Source of the DNA: Paenibacillus faecalis | GTDB lineage: Bacteria; Bacillota; Bacilli; Paenibacillales; Paenibacillaceae | NCBI RefSeq assembly: GCF_900289175.1 | Contig: NZ_LT985747.1 | Coordinates: 1,377,121 to 1,441,120, forward strand | Direction: 5' to 3' | DNA: 64,000 bases | Part shown: positions 33,432 to 42,811 of the stretch, piece after piece | Position numbering within the stretch: the stretch's first letter is position 1 | How the letters are laid out: every line of letters starts with the position of its first letter | Program-made: the position numbers and the translations under genes | Notes under the pieces: model-generated | Seen by the model: only the letters and a program-made list of their open reading frames with translations | Databases searched by the model: none | Told to the model about the DNA's origin: nothing

Positions 33432-34928
33432 TTAACCATGAAATTCCGCTAGTCCCTTACTCAGCTCGCGCGTAGCACCGTATACTGTCTTATATAGTCC
33501 GAACAACTTCTCGTACTTTTGAGCCGTTTCGGGATTCGGTACGTAGGTTTTAGCTTCACGCAGAAACTCCGCCGCGCAGGCTTGCAGACTTGGAAACCAG
33601 CCGCAGCCATATGCGGCAAGCATTGCAGCGCCCATGGCCGGCCCCTGCTCGCTTTCCAGCTTCACGATCTCGGCATTAAACATATCGGCCTGCATCTGAA
33701 GCCAGATTTCATTCTTTGCACCGCCGCCGATCGAAATGACCCGGTCGATTAACTTGCCCGATGCTCGCAATATATCGATTGATTCGCGAAGTGAAAAAGT
33801 AATTCCCTCCAAAACTGCACGCGTAAAATGCGGAAGCCTGTGGCCTGCATCCATTCCGATGAAGCTGCCGCGGATATCAGCATCCGGATGAGGCGTGCGC
33901 TCACCGACGATATACGGTGTGAACAACAAGCCCCCGCTGCCTGCCGGAACATCCCCGATGCCATTCAGCAGCTCATCAAACGAGGTATCCGGGGCAAAAG
34001 TTTCTTTAAACCAAGTAAGGCTGTATCCCGCCGCAAGCGTGACACCCATAATGTAATACGCATCTTTCTCGCTGTGGTTGAAGAAGTGAACCTTGCCTTC
34101 GAAATCAACATCTTTCCGTTCTTCATAAGAAAGCACTACACCGGACGTGCCGATGCTGCACATCGTCTGCCCGTCTGCCAGAATGCCTGCGCCGATCGCA
34201 CCGCAGGCATTGTCCGCGCCGCCTGAAAAAACCTTTGTCTCCGGAAGGAGGCCGGTCTGGTTTGCCATTTCAGGCAGCAGCGTTCCGCATTCTGCGAAAG
34301 ATTCCACAAGCGGAGGGCATAAAGAATGCGGCAGGTTAAAAGCATCGAGTATGTCTTTGCTCCAGGTTTTCTCTGCCACATCCAACAGCAGTGTCCCCGC
34401 CGCATCCGAGTAGTCCATCGCGAACTGTCCAGTCAGCCGGTATCTAACATAATCCTTCGGCAGCAGAAACAGCGATGCCCGATCCAATAACTCCGGCTCG
34501 TTCTCTTGCACCCACAAAATCTTCGGTAGCGTAAAGCCTTCCAGAGCACGGTTGCGTGCAATGCGCAGCAACTTCTCCTGAAGGATCTTCTCGATTCGGC
34601 GGCACTGGGCTGTCGTCCTGGTGTCATTCCACAAAATAGCCGGACGCAGCGCTGCACCCTCCTCATCCACCAAAACGAGGCCGTGCATCTGACCGGAGAA
34701 ACTTAGCCCTTCGATCTGGGACGGAGATACCTTCGCCTCTTCAAGCAAGAGTCGCAAAGACAATACCGTCTTATCTACCCAATCTTCCGGGCGCTGTTCG
34801 CTGTATCCCGGCTTTGGCTGACTCAGCGGATACGATTCCGAATGCTCGCTAACTACCCTGCCGCTGCGGTCTACCAGCACTGTCTTCACTGCGCTGGTAC
34901 CCAAATCAACTCCGATGACGTAACTCAT
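33432..34928 (-). CDS. xylB: xylulokinase
   Basis: A 498-residue FGGY-family sugar kinase. IGVDLGTSAVKTVLVD is the N-terminal ATP-binding signature; GQMHGLVLVD and ILWNDTRTTAQ are diagnostic for xylulokinase. GGADNACGAIGAG and ISIGGGAKNEIWLQ are the later family motifs. It makes D-xylulose 5-phosphate from xylulose and ATP. ATG at 34928 is chosen, since AGGAGG is seven bases upstream. It follows xylA by 143 bases that hold a stem-loop, and ends at a terminator. Confidence 0.94.
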   Translation of the reverse strand: MSYVIGVDLGTSAVKTVLVDRSGRVVSEHSESYPLSQPKPGYSEQRPEDWVDKTVLSLRLLLEEAKVSPSQIEGLSFSGQMHGLVLVDEEGAALRPAILWNDTRTTAQCRRIEKILQEKLLRIARNRALEGFTLPKILWVQENEPELLDRASLFLLPKDYVRYRLTGQFAMDYSDAAGTLLLDVAEKTWSKDILDAFNLPHSLCPPLVESFAECGTLLPEMANQTGLLPETKVFSGGADNACGAIGAGILADGQTMCSIGTSGVVLSYEERKDVDFEGKVHFFNHSEKDAYYIMGVTLAAGYSLTWFKETFAPDTSFDELLNGIGDVPAGSGGLLFTPYIVGERTPHPDADIRGSFIGMDAGHRLPHFTRAVLEGITFSLRESIDILRASGKLIDRVISIGGGAKNEIWLQMQADMFNAEIVKLESEQGPAMGAAMLAAYGCGWFPSLQACAAEFLREAKTYVPNPETAQKYEKLFGLYKTVYGATRELSKGLAEFHG

Positions 34929-35003
34929 CTGCATTCCTCCTAACCGTTTAAACGGGATTAAAACAAAACTACCTGGGCTCTTATTCAGGTTATCAAATAA
35001 GTA

Positions 35004-35031
35004 CACCGGCTTCCCTACGGGGAGCCGGTGA
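35004..35031 (-). other. intercistronic stem-loop between xylA and xylB
   Basis: CACCGGCTTCCC and GGGAGCCGGTG form a nearly perfect stem around TAC(G) with no strong T run. It may tune the relative amounts of XylA and XylB by mRNA stability or partial termination. Confidence 0.55.
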
Positions 35032-35071
35032 AGATTTGAATTTCAGGAAATGAGCCGTCTTGGCCTCATGA

Positions 35072-36388
35072 TTAGTTCGCAAGAATGTATTGGTTCAAAA
35101 TCGCTTTAAGCATTTCTTGGCGGCCGGATTCATTTTTGCGAGGAGATTCGTTGTTCAGTGCATACTCAGCCAGGGAAGACAGCGTTGCCTTGCCTGCTAC
35201 AACGTCTGCTCCGATTCCTTCCTTAAAGCTGCTGTAACGTTTTTCGATGAAATCTTCGTACACGCGATCCTCAATCAGTTTGGCAGCAACTTTCAAGCCT
35301 TTCGCATAGGTATCCATGCCGGCGATATGCGCCAAGAAGAGATCTTCTGGCTCGAAGGACGGACGGCGAACCTTCGCGTCGAAGTTCACACCACCGCGTC
35401 CCAACCCACCGTTCATCAGCACTTCATACAACGTCAGGGTAGCATCATAGATGTTTACCGGGAACTCGTCTGTATCCCATCCAAGCAGCATGTCGCCCTG
35501 GTTCGCATCGAGGGAACCGAGCATACCGTTGATACGAGCTACACGAAGCTCATGCTCAAACGTATGGCCAGCGAGCGTCGCATGGTTGGCTTCAAGGTTC
35601 AGCTTGAAGTGTTTGTCGAGGCCGTATTTTTGCAAGAATGCAATCGTCGTTGCAGCATCGAAATCGTATTGATGCTTGGTCGGCTCTTTCGGTTTAGGCT
35701 CGATCAAGAACTGAGCGTCGAAGCCAATCTCCTTCGCGTAATCCACTGCCATATGGAACAAGCGTGCCAGGTTGTCCAACTCAAGCGCCATATCGGTGTT
35801 CAGCAGCGTTTCATAGCCTTCACGTCCGCCCCAGAACACGTAGTTTTCGGCGCCAAGACGTTTGCCGACTTCAAGACCTTTCTTGATCTGTGCAGCGGCA
35901 TGGGCATAAACGTCCGCATTGCATGTCGTACCTGCGCCATGCATAAAACGAGGATTAGTGAACATGTTTGCCGTGTTCCATAGCAGCTTCTTACCCGTGG
36001 ATTTCATATGCTCTTCGATCAGATCCACGATCGTATCGATGTTGCTGTAGAATTCCCGCAAGCTGCTGCCTTCCGGAGCGATGTCCACATCATGGAAACA
36101 GAAATACGGCAGGTTCATTTTCTCCATAAACTCAAATCCGGCTTCAACGCGAGCTTTCGCAAGATCCATGCCGGAGTAATTCCCCCAAGGACGAACTGCG
36201 GTGTCTGAACCAAACGGATCGGTCCCACCCGCCGTTAATGTATGCCAGTAAGCCATAGCGAAACGGAGATGCTCCTCCATCGTTTTGCCGGCTATGACTT
36301 CTGTTGGATTATAAAATTTAAAAGCATAAGGATTGGTGGATGTGCTTCCTTCATACTCGACTTTGCTGATGTTGTTGAAATAGGCCAT
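35072..36388 (-). CDS. xylA: xylose isomerase
   Basis: A 438-residue class II xylose isomerase. [30 protein letters not shown] and [17 protein letters not shown] are the metal-binding and catalytic family signatures. It converts D-xylose to D-xylulose with Mg2+ or Mn2+. First gene of xylA-xylB; its promoter overlaps the XylR operator and a cre site lies in the leader. ATAGGAGG precedes the ATG. Confidence 0.96.
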   Translation of the reverse strand: MAYFNNISKVEYEGSTSTNPYAFKFYNPTEVIAGKTMEEHLRFAMAYWHTLTAGGTDPFGSDTAVRPWGNYSGMDLAKARVEAGFEFMEKMNLPYFCFHDVDIAPEGSSLREFYSNIDTIVDLIEEHMKSTGKKLLWNTANMFTNPRFMHGAGTTCNADVYAHAAAQIKKGLEVGKRLGAENYVFWGGREGYETLLNTDMALELDNLARLFHMAVDYAKEIGFDAQFLIEPKPKEPTKHQYDFDAATTIAFLQKYGLDKHFKLNLEANHATLAGHTFEHELRVARINGMLGSLDANQGDMLLGWDTDEFPVNIYDATLTLYEVLMNGGLGRGGVNFDAKVRRPSFEPEDLFLAHIAGMDTYAKGLKVAAKLIEDRVYEDFIEKRYSSFKEGIGADVVAGKATLSSLAEYALNNESPRKNESGRQEMLKAILNQYILAN

Positions 36389-36419
36389 TAAATAAATCCT
36401 CCTATACCTAGTTAAGAGT

Positions 36420-36433
36420 CGTTAACGCTTACA
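36420..36433 (-). promoter_or_regulatory. cre site in the xylA leader
   Basis: TGTAAGCGTTAACG on the minus strand matches TGWAANCGNTNWCA at 13 of 14 positions. Placed just after the xylA promoter, where CcpA would block transcription when glucose is present. Confidence 0.75.
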
Positions 36434-36438
36434 GGGAT

Positions 36439-36467
36439 ATCCTAACACACCCTAACCACTTTGTCTA
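36439..36467 (-). promoter_or_regulatory. SigA promoter of xylA
   Basis: On the minus strand TAGACA (five of six), 17 bases, TAGGAT (four of six). The -35 box lies inside the inverted repeat taken as the XylR operator. Confidence 0.6.
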
Positions 36468-36487
36468 TTGGTTAAACAAAGTAGTGG
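36453..36487. promoter_or_regulatory. xyl operator (XylR binding site)
   Basis: ACTTTGT (36458-36464) and ACAAAGT (36476-36482) form a perfect inverted repeat with an 11-base centre (CTATTGGTTAA), like the Bacillus xyl operator TTTGTTTAAACAACAAA. It overlaps the xylA -35 box, so XylR without xylose would block the promoter. Confidence 0.7.
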
Positions 36488-36583
36488 ACTTACATTTTTT
36501 TCACGGATCAATGTCTCTTCTTCCCTGCTTGTCTTAGGTACTTACTTCTTTCTTTACACCATCCTTATTTCTTGCGAAGACGG

Positions 36584-36612
36584 TTGCAATTTCCGAACGT
36601 TGCGCCTAGACT
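36584..36612 (+). promoter_or_regulatory. candidate promoter of xylR
   Basis: TTGCAA, 17 bases, TAGACT; each box matches four of six consensus bases. It lies 49 bases before the start at 36661. Confidence 0.35.
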
Positions 36613-36660
36613 ATGAGCATATCAAAACGTTAGCTAAGCTGTGTTAAAGGATGAAGAAAC

Positions 36661-37833
36661 ATGACTAGAATTACAGGTGACCAGGCACTGGTCAAAAAAA
36701 TAAACACATCCATCATTCTCGATACGATTCGCCGCCACGCTCCAATCTCCCGTGCTAAGGTATCCGAACTGACCGGTCTTAATAAAGCTACGGTATCCAA
36801 TCTTGTTCAGGAGCTGTCTGCCCATCATCTGCTCCAGGAAATCGGGCCCGGTAAATCCAGCGGCGGAAGGAAGCCGCAGATGCTTCTGTTCAATGGCCAG
36901 GCCGGTTATGCGATCGGCGTTGAACTAAGCGTCAACCAAATGACGGCGATCCTGACGGACCTGGAAGGTAACATAGTGGCCGAGGCGGAGGATACGCTCA
37001 TAGACCATGATGTAGAAACCGTAACGAAGCATATGATCACACTGGTGAACAGGCTTGTGAAACAGGCTCCACCTTCTCCCTACGGCATGATCGGTATCGG
37101 CGTCGGCGTTCCCGGCATGGTGGATGGTGATGGAACGATCCTTTTCGCTCCCAACCTCGGCTGGGACATGGTTCCGATGCGTCGCATGCTGGAAGAAGAG
37201 CTAGGACTGCCCGTTACAATCGACAATGAAGCAAATGCAGGCGCTCAAGGCGAGCTTCGCTTTGGAGCAGGACAGGATGCCCGTCATCTACTGTACATCA
37301 GCGCCGGCAGCGGCATCGGTTCGGGAATCATTATTAACGGTGAGCTGTACAAAGGAGCTCGTGGCTATGCCGGGGAAAGCGGGCACATGTCGATCGAGGC
37401 GGACGGCAAAGCCTGCTCATGCGGCAACCGAGGCTGCTGGGAGCTGTATGCATCGGAAAAGTCGTATGCCGACAAACGCGGCCTTCTCCCTTCCAACCGC
37501 ACCTCGGAACTGGTGAGCCATGCCGAGGCTGGACATGCGGAGACCATCCGCCACTTTCAAGAGATCGGGCGCTATCTAGGAATCGGCATTACAAATCTCG
37601 TAAACGGATTCAATCCGCAATCCGTCATCATCGGTGGACCGTTGTCGGATGCAAAAGCCTGGATCGAAGACAGCCTTCAGCAAGTTGTCGCAGAGCGTAC
37701 GCTTCCGTATCACCGGGAGCTGATGGAGATTCGATTTGCTGAGCTTGGCAGCCGCTCCACGATGATCGGGGCTGCCTACTCCGCTATATCACAATTTTTA
37801 GGACCTGTCAGGGTATCTGTCCCTGCAACATAA
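36661..37833 (+). CDS. xylR: ROK family xylose repressor XylR
   Basis: A 390-residue ROK-type regulator. The N-terminal winged helix (residues 17-65, ISRAKVSELTGLNKATVSNL) is followed by a sugar-kinase fold with GVGVPGMVDGDG, HLLYISAGSGIGSG and the Cys-rich zinc motif CSCGNRGCWE. Without xylose such proteins repress xylAB; xylose releases them. It is divergent from xylA, with a matching operator in the shared gap. AAAGGA lies nine bases before the ATG. A strong terminator follows. Confidence 0.92.
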   Translation: MTRITGDQALVKKINTSIILDTIRRHAPISRAKVSELTGLNKATVSNLVQELSAHHLLQEIGPGKSSGGRKPQMLLFNGQAGYAIGVELSVNQMTAILTDLEGNIVAEAEDTLIDHDVETVTKHMITLVNRLVKQAPPSPYGMIGIGVGVPGMVDGDGTILFAPNLGWDMVPMRRMLEEELGLPVTIDNEANAGAQGELRFGAGQDARHLLYISAGSGIGSGIIINGELYKGARGYAGESGHMSIEADGKACSCGNRGCWELYASEKSYADKRGLLPSNRTSELVSHAEAGHAETIRHFQEIGRYLGIGITNLVNGFNPQSVIIGGPLSDAKAWIEDSLQQVVAERTLPYHRELMEIRFAELGSRSTMIGAAYSAISQFLGPVRVSVPAT

Positions 37834-37860
37834 ATGGCTGGGGTTTACGCAGCCATAACC

Positions 37861-37905
37861 AAGGAGCCATCCCGCGAGATCTTAGATCTTTTGGGATGGC
37901 TCCTT
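37861..37905. terminator. bidirectional terminator between xylR and GH42
   Basis: AAGGAGCCATCCC pairs with GGGATGGCTCCTT; lies between convergent genes ending at 37833 and 37913. Confidence 0.8.
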
Positions 37906-37912
37906 GAAGGAT

Positions 37913-39949
37913 TCAGTTGGAAACAGGTCGCTCCAAGATCATAACGCCCCTTCCAGCAATCGAAACCAAACCCGATAGCGCCCGATCAGTCAAGAGATCC
38001 GTTAGGCTTTCAGAACCTGCGTCAAATGTCATCTCTTCCGCATTATGGTTCATAACAAACAGCAGCGATTTCCCTTCCTTCACCCGCTCCGCAACCTCAA
38101 CGCCTTCTGGCGTATTCAGCAGCGGCTTGACTCCTTGTTCGTCGCATAGATCCGTGATAAAGTCGCGAAGGAAAGCTGCATCGGGACTGCTGCCAACATA
38201 ATACGCCTGCCCTTTACCGAATCGGTTTTTCGTCAGCACCGGCGTACCTTCATAAAAATCGGCTCCATACTCCGCCAGAACCTCAGCCGTTTCCGCATGG
38301 ATCACATCGCACAAAATTCCGCAGGAATAGCTTCCGGCAAGCGCGCCTGAATTCTGTTTCATCACGATTTGATTGTGTTGTCCCGGCAGCAGAGCGTCTA
38401 TCTCTTCCGCCCATATCCCCGTCACGTTGCGAAGCTCGCCCGGATATCCACCCAGCGTAACCAGATCATGCTCGTTAACGATTCCGCTGAAGAAAGTGGT
38501 CACGAACGTCCCGCCATCCGATACGAACTGCTCGATCCGCTTTGCAACACCTGGCTTTACCATATACAGAACAGGCGCGATGACAACATCATATTTACCG
38601 AAATCTTCTTCAACGCTGATAATATCTGTTTGAATATTTTGATCGTACAGAGCTGCATAGTATTTATGAATCTCATCAACATACTTCAATTCCTTCGTCG
38701 GTCCGCTTGACAGCTCAAGCGCCCAGCGGTTTTCCCAATCGTACATGATCGCCACTTTCGCGTTTGAGCGGGCATCCAGAATCTTGTCTCCAAGCTTCTG
38801 CAGCTCTTGCCCCAGCTCAGCGCATTCGCGGAACACCCGCGTATGCTCATGTCCCACATGCTCGATCAGAGCACCGTGGAATTTCTCACATGCGCCAATT
38901 GATCGGCGGAGCTGGAAGAACATAACCGTATCAGCACCGTGCGCGACCGCCTGATAGCTCCAGAGCCGCATCACTCCCGGACGCTTGGCCGAATTGTATG
39001 GAGACCAGTTCTGAACGCTCGGCGTCTGCTCCATCAGCATGAACGGCTGACCGCTCTTGAGCCCGCGCATCAGGTTGTGAGACATCGCCGTAAAGCTAAC
39101 CGGCGTATCAATGGCAGGGTAGTTGTCCCAGGATACAACATCCATATGTTTGGCCCATTTAAAATAATCCAGCTCAGGATAAAATCCCATCAGATTCGTC
39201 GTCACCGGAATATCCGGCGTTATACGTTTAATTTCGTCCCTCTCTAGCAGGTAGCACTCCAGCAAGCTGTCGGATTGGAAGCGACGATAATCGATGGAAA
39301 TGCCCTGGAAGAAGGTCCGGTTCCCTTCAAATTCTTCGCTGAGTGCATTCGGCACGACGATTTCGTCCCAATCGTAGAACGTATGACCCCAAAAACCGCT
39401 GTTCCATGCAGCATTCAACTTCTCCAGCGTCCCATAGCGCTCTTTCAGCCAGACACGAAACTGCCGCTCGCAGTTATCGCAATAGCAATAGCCGCCATAT
39501 TCGTTAGCGACGTGCCAGATAGCCAGCGCCGGATGATCCTTATAGCGCTCAGCCAAGTTTCTTGCCATCCGCGCCGCATATTTACGGTAAGTCGGACTGT
39601 TCGGACATGAGTTATGACGGCCGCCAAATTTGCGCTTGCGTCCCTCGTAATCCACGCGCAGAATATCCGGATATTTCTTCGCCATCCACGCTGGATGGGC
39701 TGCCGTACTTGTACCAAGGCAGACCTTAACACCTTCCGCCGCCAAGCGATCCATAATATCGTCAAGCCATTCGAAGTGATAGCTCTCCTCATCCGGCTGG
39801 TTTCTGGCCCATGAGAACACATTGATTGTAGCGACATCGACCCCCGCCAATTTAAACATTCGCATATCCTCGTCCATCGTCGCTTTATCCCACTGCTCCG
39901 GGTTGTAATCCCCGCCATACCATATTTTTGGAATCTTTGGATTAATCAT
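37913..39949 (-). CDS. GH42 beta-galactosidase, first copy
   Basis: A 678-residue intracellular enzyme (no signal peptide) of glycoside hydrolase family 42. Acid/base Glu150 lies in HVANEYGG and nucleophile Glu307 in FMLMEQTPS. Cys115, Cys155, Cys157 and Cys160 (SCPN, YCYCDNC) match the zinc site of GH42 enzymes. Family members cleave beta-galactosides, often from plant galactans or arabinogalactans, and lactose. Last gene of a unit with a GH1 enzyme and CUT1 transporter. Very similar to the copy at 48221. GGGGAGG supports the start. Confidence 0.92.
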   Translation of the reverse strand: MINPKIPKIWYGGDYNPEQWDKATMDEDMRMFKLAGVDVATINVFSWARNQPDEESYHFEWLDDIMDRLAAEGVKVCLGTSTAAHPAWMAKKYPDILRVDYEGRKRKFGGRHNSCPNSPTYRKYAARMARNLAERYKDHPALAIWHVANEYGGYCYCDNCERQFRVWLKERYGTLEKLNAAWNSGFWGHTFYDWDEIVVPNALSEEFEGNRTFFQGISIDYRRFQSDSLLECYLLERDEIKRITPDIPVTTNLMGFYPELDYFKWAKHMDVVSWDNYPAIDTPVSFTAMSHNLMRGLKSGQPFMLMEQTPSVQNWSPYNSAKRPGVMRLWSYQAVAHGADTVMFFQLRRSIGACEKFHGALIEHVGHEHTRVFRECAELGQELQKLGDKILDARSNAKVAIMYDWENRWALELSSGPTKELKYVDEIHKYYAALYDQNIQTDIISVEEDFGKYDVVIAPVLYMVKPGVAKRIEQFVSDGGTFVTTFFSGIVNEHDLVTLGGYPGELRNVTGIWAEEIDALLPGQHNQIVMKQNSGALAGSYSCGILCDVIHAETAEVLAEYGADFYEGTPVLTKNRFGKGQAYYVGSSPDAAFLRDFITDLCDEQGVKPLLNTPEGVEVAERVKEGKSLLFVMNHNAEEMTFDAGSESLTDLLTDRALSGLVSIAGRGVMILERPVSN

Positions 39950-39973
39950 AATAGGAACCTCCCCACTGTAAAA

Positions 39974-41326
39974 TTACAATACGAACCAATTTCTTGAGAT
40001 AACACCTTTATACCAGTAATAGCTGTCTTTCTTCGTACGGACCAAAGTATCGTAATCCACGTGCACCAGACCAAATCGCATCCCATAGCCTTCCGCCCAT
40101 TCAAAATTATCCATCAGCGACCATTCCATATAACCTTTCAAGTTGATCCCGTCTTCGATGGCACGGCTGGCTTGGATTAAATGCATACCGAGATAGTCGA
40201 TCCGGCGCTGGTCGTGAATGCGTCCGTCCAGTTCCAAACCGTCGTTATAGCAAGCGCCATTCTCCGTAATATAAAGGCTTGGGTTGCCGTACTTGTCAGC
40301 GGTATAACGCAGCAGCTGATATAGCCCTTCCGCATAAATCTCCCATCCGATATCGGTCTTAGGAACGCCAAGTGACACTTCTTCACTGGACAACATCCCG
40401 CCGGCTTCATCCGAATTGTAACGGTTCATTGAGGAAGTGTAGTAATTGATCCCGATGAAATCGATCGGCTGATGAATTATCTCCATGTCTCCTTCGACAA
40501 CGGGAGGTTTGTAGCCGATTTTTTCATACCATTCCAGCATAAACTTCGGATACTCCCCGAAGTAGATCGGATCAAGATACCAGTCGCCCGACCAACCGTT
40601 GATTCGCAAGCATGCGTCGATATCCTCTTGCGTATTACGGTAAGGCACAGCCCAAGCCGTGTTCGGGGCGATGCCGATCTCACCTGGAATGCCGAGTTCC
40701 CTGAACTTCCGAACGGCCTTTCCGTGAGCAACGAGCAGATGGTGACTCACATCGATCGCTAATTGCAGATCTTTATTGCCCGGAGCATGTACACCGAGAT
40801 AGTTCGAAAGGAAAGCCATGCACCACGGCTCATTGAACGTGATCCAATGCTTGATTTTGCCTTTGAACTCGTTAAACATCAGCTCCGCATACTCGGCAAA
40901 TGCATCGATAGATACTCGGCTACCCCAGCCTCCTTGATCTTGCAAAGCCTGCGGCAAGTCCCAATGATAAAGCGTGCAGAACGGCTCGATCCCGTTAGCA
41001 AGGAGGGCGTCCACCAGACGGTGGTAATAATCAAGCCCGGCCCGATTCACTTCACCCGTTCCTTGAGGAAGCACGCGAGGCCAGGATACCGAGAAACGGT
41101 ACACCTTTACGCCCAAATCTTTCAGCAGCTGCACATCCTCTTCCACGCGATGATAGCTGTCGCAGGCGATGTTGCCGTTGTCACCGTTTTTCACCTTGCC
41201 CGGCGTGTGGGCAAAGGTATCCCAGATCGACATCCCTCGCCCATCCTCATTGTAGGCCCCTTCAATCTGGTAGGAGGCTGTCGCTACACCCCATTTAAAA
41301 TCCTGGGGAAACTTATGAATACTCAT
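39974..41326 (-). CDS. GH1 beta-glucosidase
   Basis: A 450-residue glycoside hydrolase family 1 enzyme: acid/base Glu166 in TFNEPWC, nucleophile Glu355 in YITENGA, and the N-terminal FKWGVATASYQIEGA signature. It cleaves terminal beta-glucosides and often beta-galactosides or fucosides. No signal peptide, so it acts on imported sugars. ATG at 41326 is taken, with GGAGAG seven bases before it. It follows the binding-protein gene with a stem-loop between, and its product is likely partner of the GH42 enzyme. Confidence 0.93.
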   Translation of the reverse strand: MSIHKFPQDFKWGVATASYQIEGAYNEDGRGMSIWDTFAHTPGKVKNGDNGNIACDSYHRVEEDVQLLKDLGVKVYRFSVSWPRVLPQGTGEVNRAGLDYYHRLVDALLANGIEPFCTLYHWDLPQALQDQGGWGSRVSIDAFAEYAELMFNEFKGKIKHWITFNEPWCMAFLSNYLGVHAPGNKDLQLAIDVSHHLLVAHGKAVRKFRELGIPGEIGIAPNTAWAVPYRNTQEDIDACLRINGWSGDWYLDPIYFGEYPKFMLEWYEKIGYKPPVVEGDMEIIHQPIDFIGINYYTSSMNRYNSDEAGGMLSSEEVSLGVPKTDIGWEIYAEGLYQLLRYTADKYGNPSLYITENGACYNDGLELDGRIHDQRRIDYLGMHLIQASRAIEDGINLKGYMEWSLMDNFEWAEGYGMRFGLVHVDYDTLVRTKKDSYYWYKGVISRNWFVL

Positions 41327-41356
41327 CGTCAATCTCTCCCTCTCTTTATTTAGTCT

Positions 41357-41408
41357 TATGAAAAATGCACCGCTCCTGCATCCAAAAAACCGGCTAGGAG
41401 ACGGTGCA
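41357..41408 (-). terminator. intercistronic terminator between binding protein and GH1 genes
   Basis: On the minus strand TGCACCGTCTCCT pairs with AGGAGCGGTGCA and is followed by TTTTTC. It separates the transporter genes from the hydrolase genes and may lower expression of the latter, or be bypassed. Confidence 0.65.
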
Positions 41409-41447
41409 TATAGTTAATGCTTCAAGCTTTCATGCTCCTGTCGGAGT

Positions 41448-42734
41448 TTACTGTTTCAAACTATTCCATGAAGCCTGCATATCCTCAAGCATTTTAGTGA
41501 CATCGGATTTGCCGGCAAAGTACGCCTGCATCGAATTCGCGAACTCCTGCGTTACGCCATCTGGAAACTTGGAAGACTGCTGCGGCAGTACTTTGTCAGC
41601 CTCAACATATTCCCATACGGCTGTACCCAGATCGCCCATATCCTCAGGCGACGGTTCGATTGTGGTCAAAGCCGGAATAAATTTAAATTTCTTCACGATA
41701 TATTCTTGACCGATATCGGAAGTGACAAGCCAGTTCAAAAAGATCTTCGCTTCTTCCTTCACCGGGGAGTTTTTGTTGACCACAAGGTTAGCTGGTACGC
41801 CGACGCTCAGCTTGTCATTCAGCTCCGCATCCTCGCCCATAGGCATCGGCAGGAAGCCCAGGTTCAAATCTGGATTAATCGCATCAATCTCGACTTGGGA
41901 CCAGTTTCCGTTTTGCATCATGGCTGCTTCTTCAGTCGCCAACAAAGAGATAGCCGTCTGGTAGTCTGTAGTCAACGGATTGTTGTTGCCGTAGTCGAGC
42001 GTAAGCTGCATCAGCTTCGCCCACTCTTCAAACAATGGATCACCCACGAATGTCTCGGTTCCGTCACTCAAACCTTGAATAAATGCATCCGGATCATCTT
42101 GCATTGCGAATGCAGGGTTGATACCTTGGTTACCGAACAGCCACCACTCTTGATACGCATTGGCGAACGGCGTTACACCGATAGCTTCTAGTTTCTTAGC
42201 TGCATCCTCCAGCTGAGAGTAGGTCTTAGGCAGCTCCGTGATGCCGGCTTTCTCGAACAAATCTTTATTGTAGATGTAGCCCCAACCTTCAAGGTTCATC
42301 GGCATGCCGTATACTTTGCCGTCCTTGGTCATCGGCTGTTTAGCCATATCAACCAGATCGTCTACCCATGGCTGATCAGACAAATCTTCCAGGTTTTCAA
42401 GCCACATTTCCATTTCGGCATAACCGCCATTGGAGAAAATGTCTGGCGCATCACCCGATGCAAACTTTGTCTTCAAGGACGCGCCGTAATCTGCGCCCCC
42501 GCCAACCGTTTGAATATCGAGCTTGATATTCGGATACTCTTTTTCAAATTCAACCTTTAGCTCGTTCAATGCGTCTACAATTTCGGTCTTGAACTGAAAG
42601 ATCTTTACCGTCTTGACTTCTCCGGAAGCGGTATCATTGCTCTCGCTTTCCCCTTCTGTTGAGCTGCCGCCGCACGCTGAAAGCAGCATAGAGAAAGCCA
42701 ACAGCATGATGAGAGTGAACTTCATTTTTTTCAT
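41448..42734 (-). CDS. sugar ABC transporter substrate-binding lipoprotein (CUT1)
   Basis: A 428-residue lipoprotein: signal peptide with lipobox LLSACGG (Cys near residue 21) and a solute-binding family 1 fold (FASGDAPDIFSNGGYAEMEMWLE, NGNWSQVEIDAINPDLNLGFLP). It binds an oligosaccharide at the cell surface and delivers it to the permeases encoded just upstream. The ligand is not evident; a beta-linked di- or oligosaccharide is suggested by the GH1 and GH42 genes behind. GGGGGTAACC supports the start. Confidence 0.9.
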   Translation of the reverse strand: MKKMKFTLIMLLAFSMLLSACGGSSTEGESESNDTASGEVKTVKIFQFKTEIVDALNELKVEFEKEYPNIKLDIQTVGGGADYGASLKTKFASGDAPDIFSNGGYAEMEMWLENLEDLSDQPWVDDLVDMAKQPMTKDGKVYGMPMNLEGWGYIYNKDLFEKAGITELPKTYSQLEDAAKKLEAIGVTPFANAYQEWWLFGNQGINPAFAMQDDPDAFIQGLSDGTETFVGDPLFEEWAKLMQLTLDYGNNNPLTTDYQTAISLLATEEAAMMQNGNWSQVEIDAINPDLNLGFLPMPMGEDAELNDKLSVGVPANLVVNKNSPVKEEAKIFLNWLVTSDIGQEYIVKKFKFIPALTTIEPSPEDMGDLGTAVWEYVEADKVLPQQSSKFPDGVTQEFANSMQAYFAGKSDVTKMLEDMQASWNSLKQ

Positions 42735-42811
42735 CTTTGGTTACCCCCTGATTATGAATTATATAAAGTTTGAGAAACCATCCTGAGTGTGTTCACCACG
42801 AAAAGATCAAA

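Noticed and set aside
33185..33439. 84-codon frame on the minus strand starting at the xylB stop
   Set aside because: It reads through the clear xylB terminator and has no ribosome binding site.
35090..35983. 297-codon frame opposite xylA
   Set aside because: Antisense shadow of a certain gene; no ribosome binding site or family likeness.
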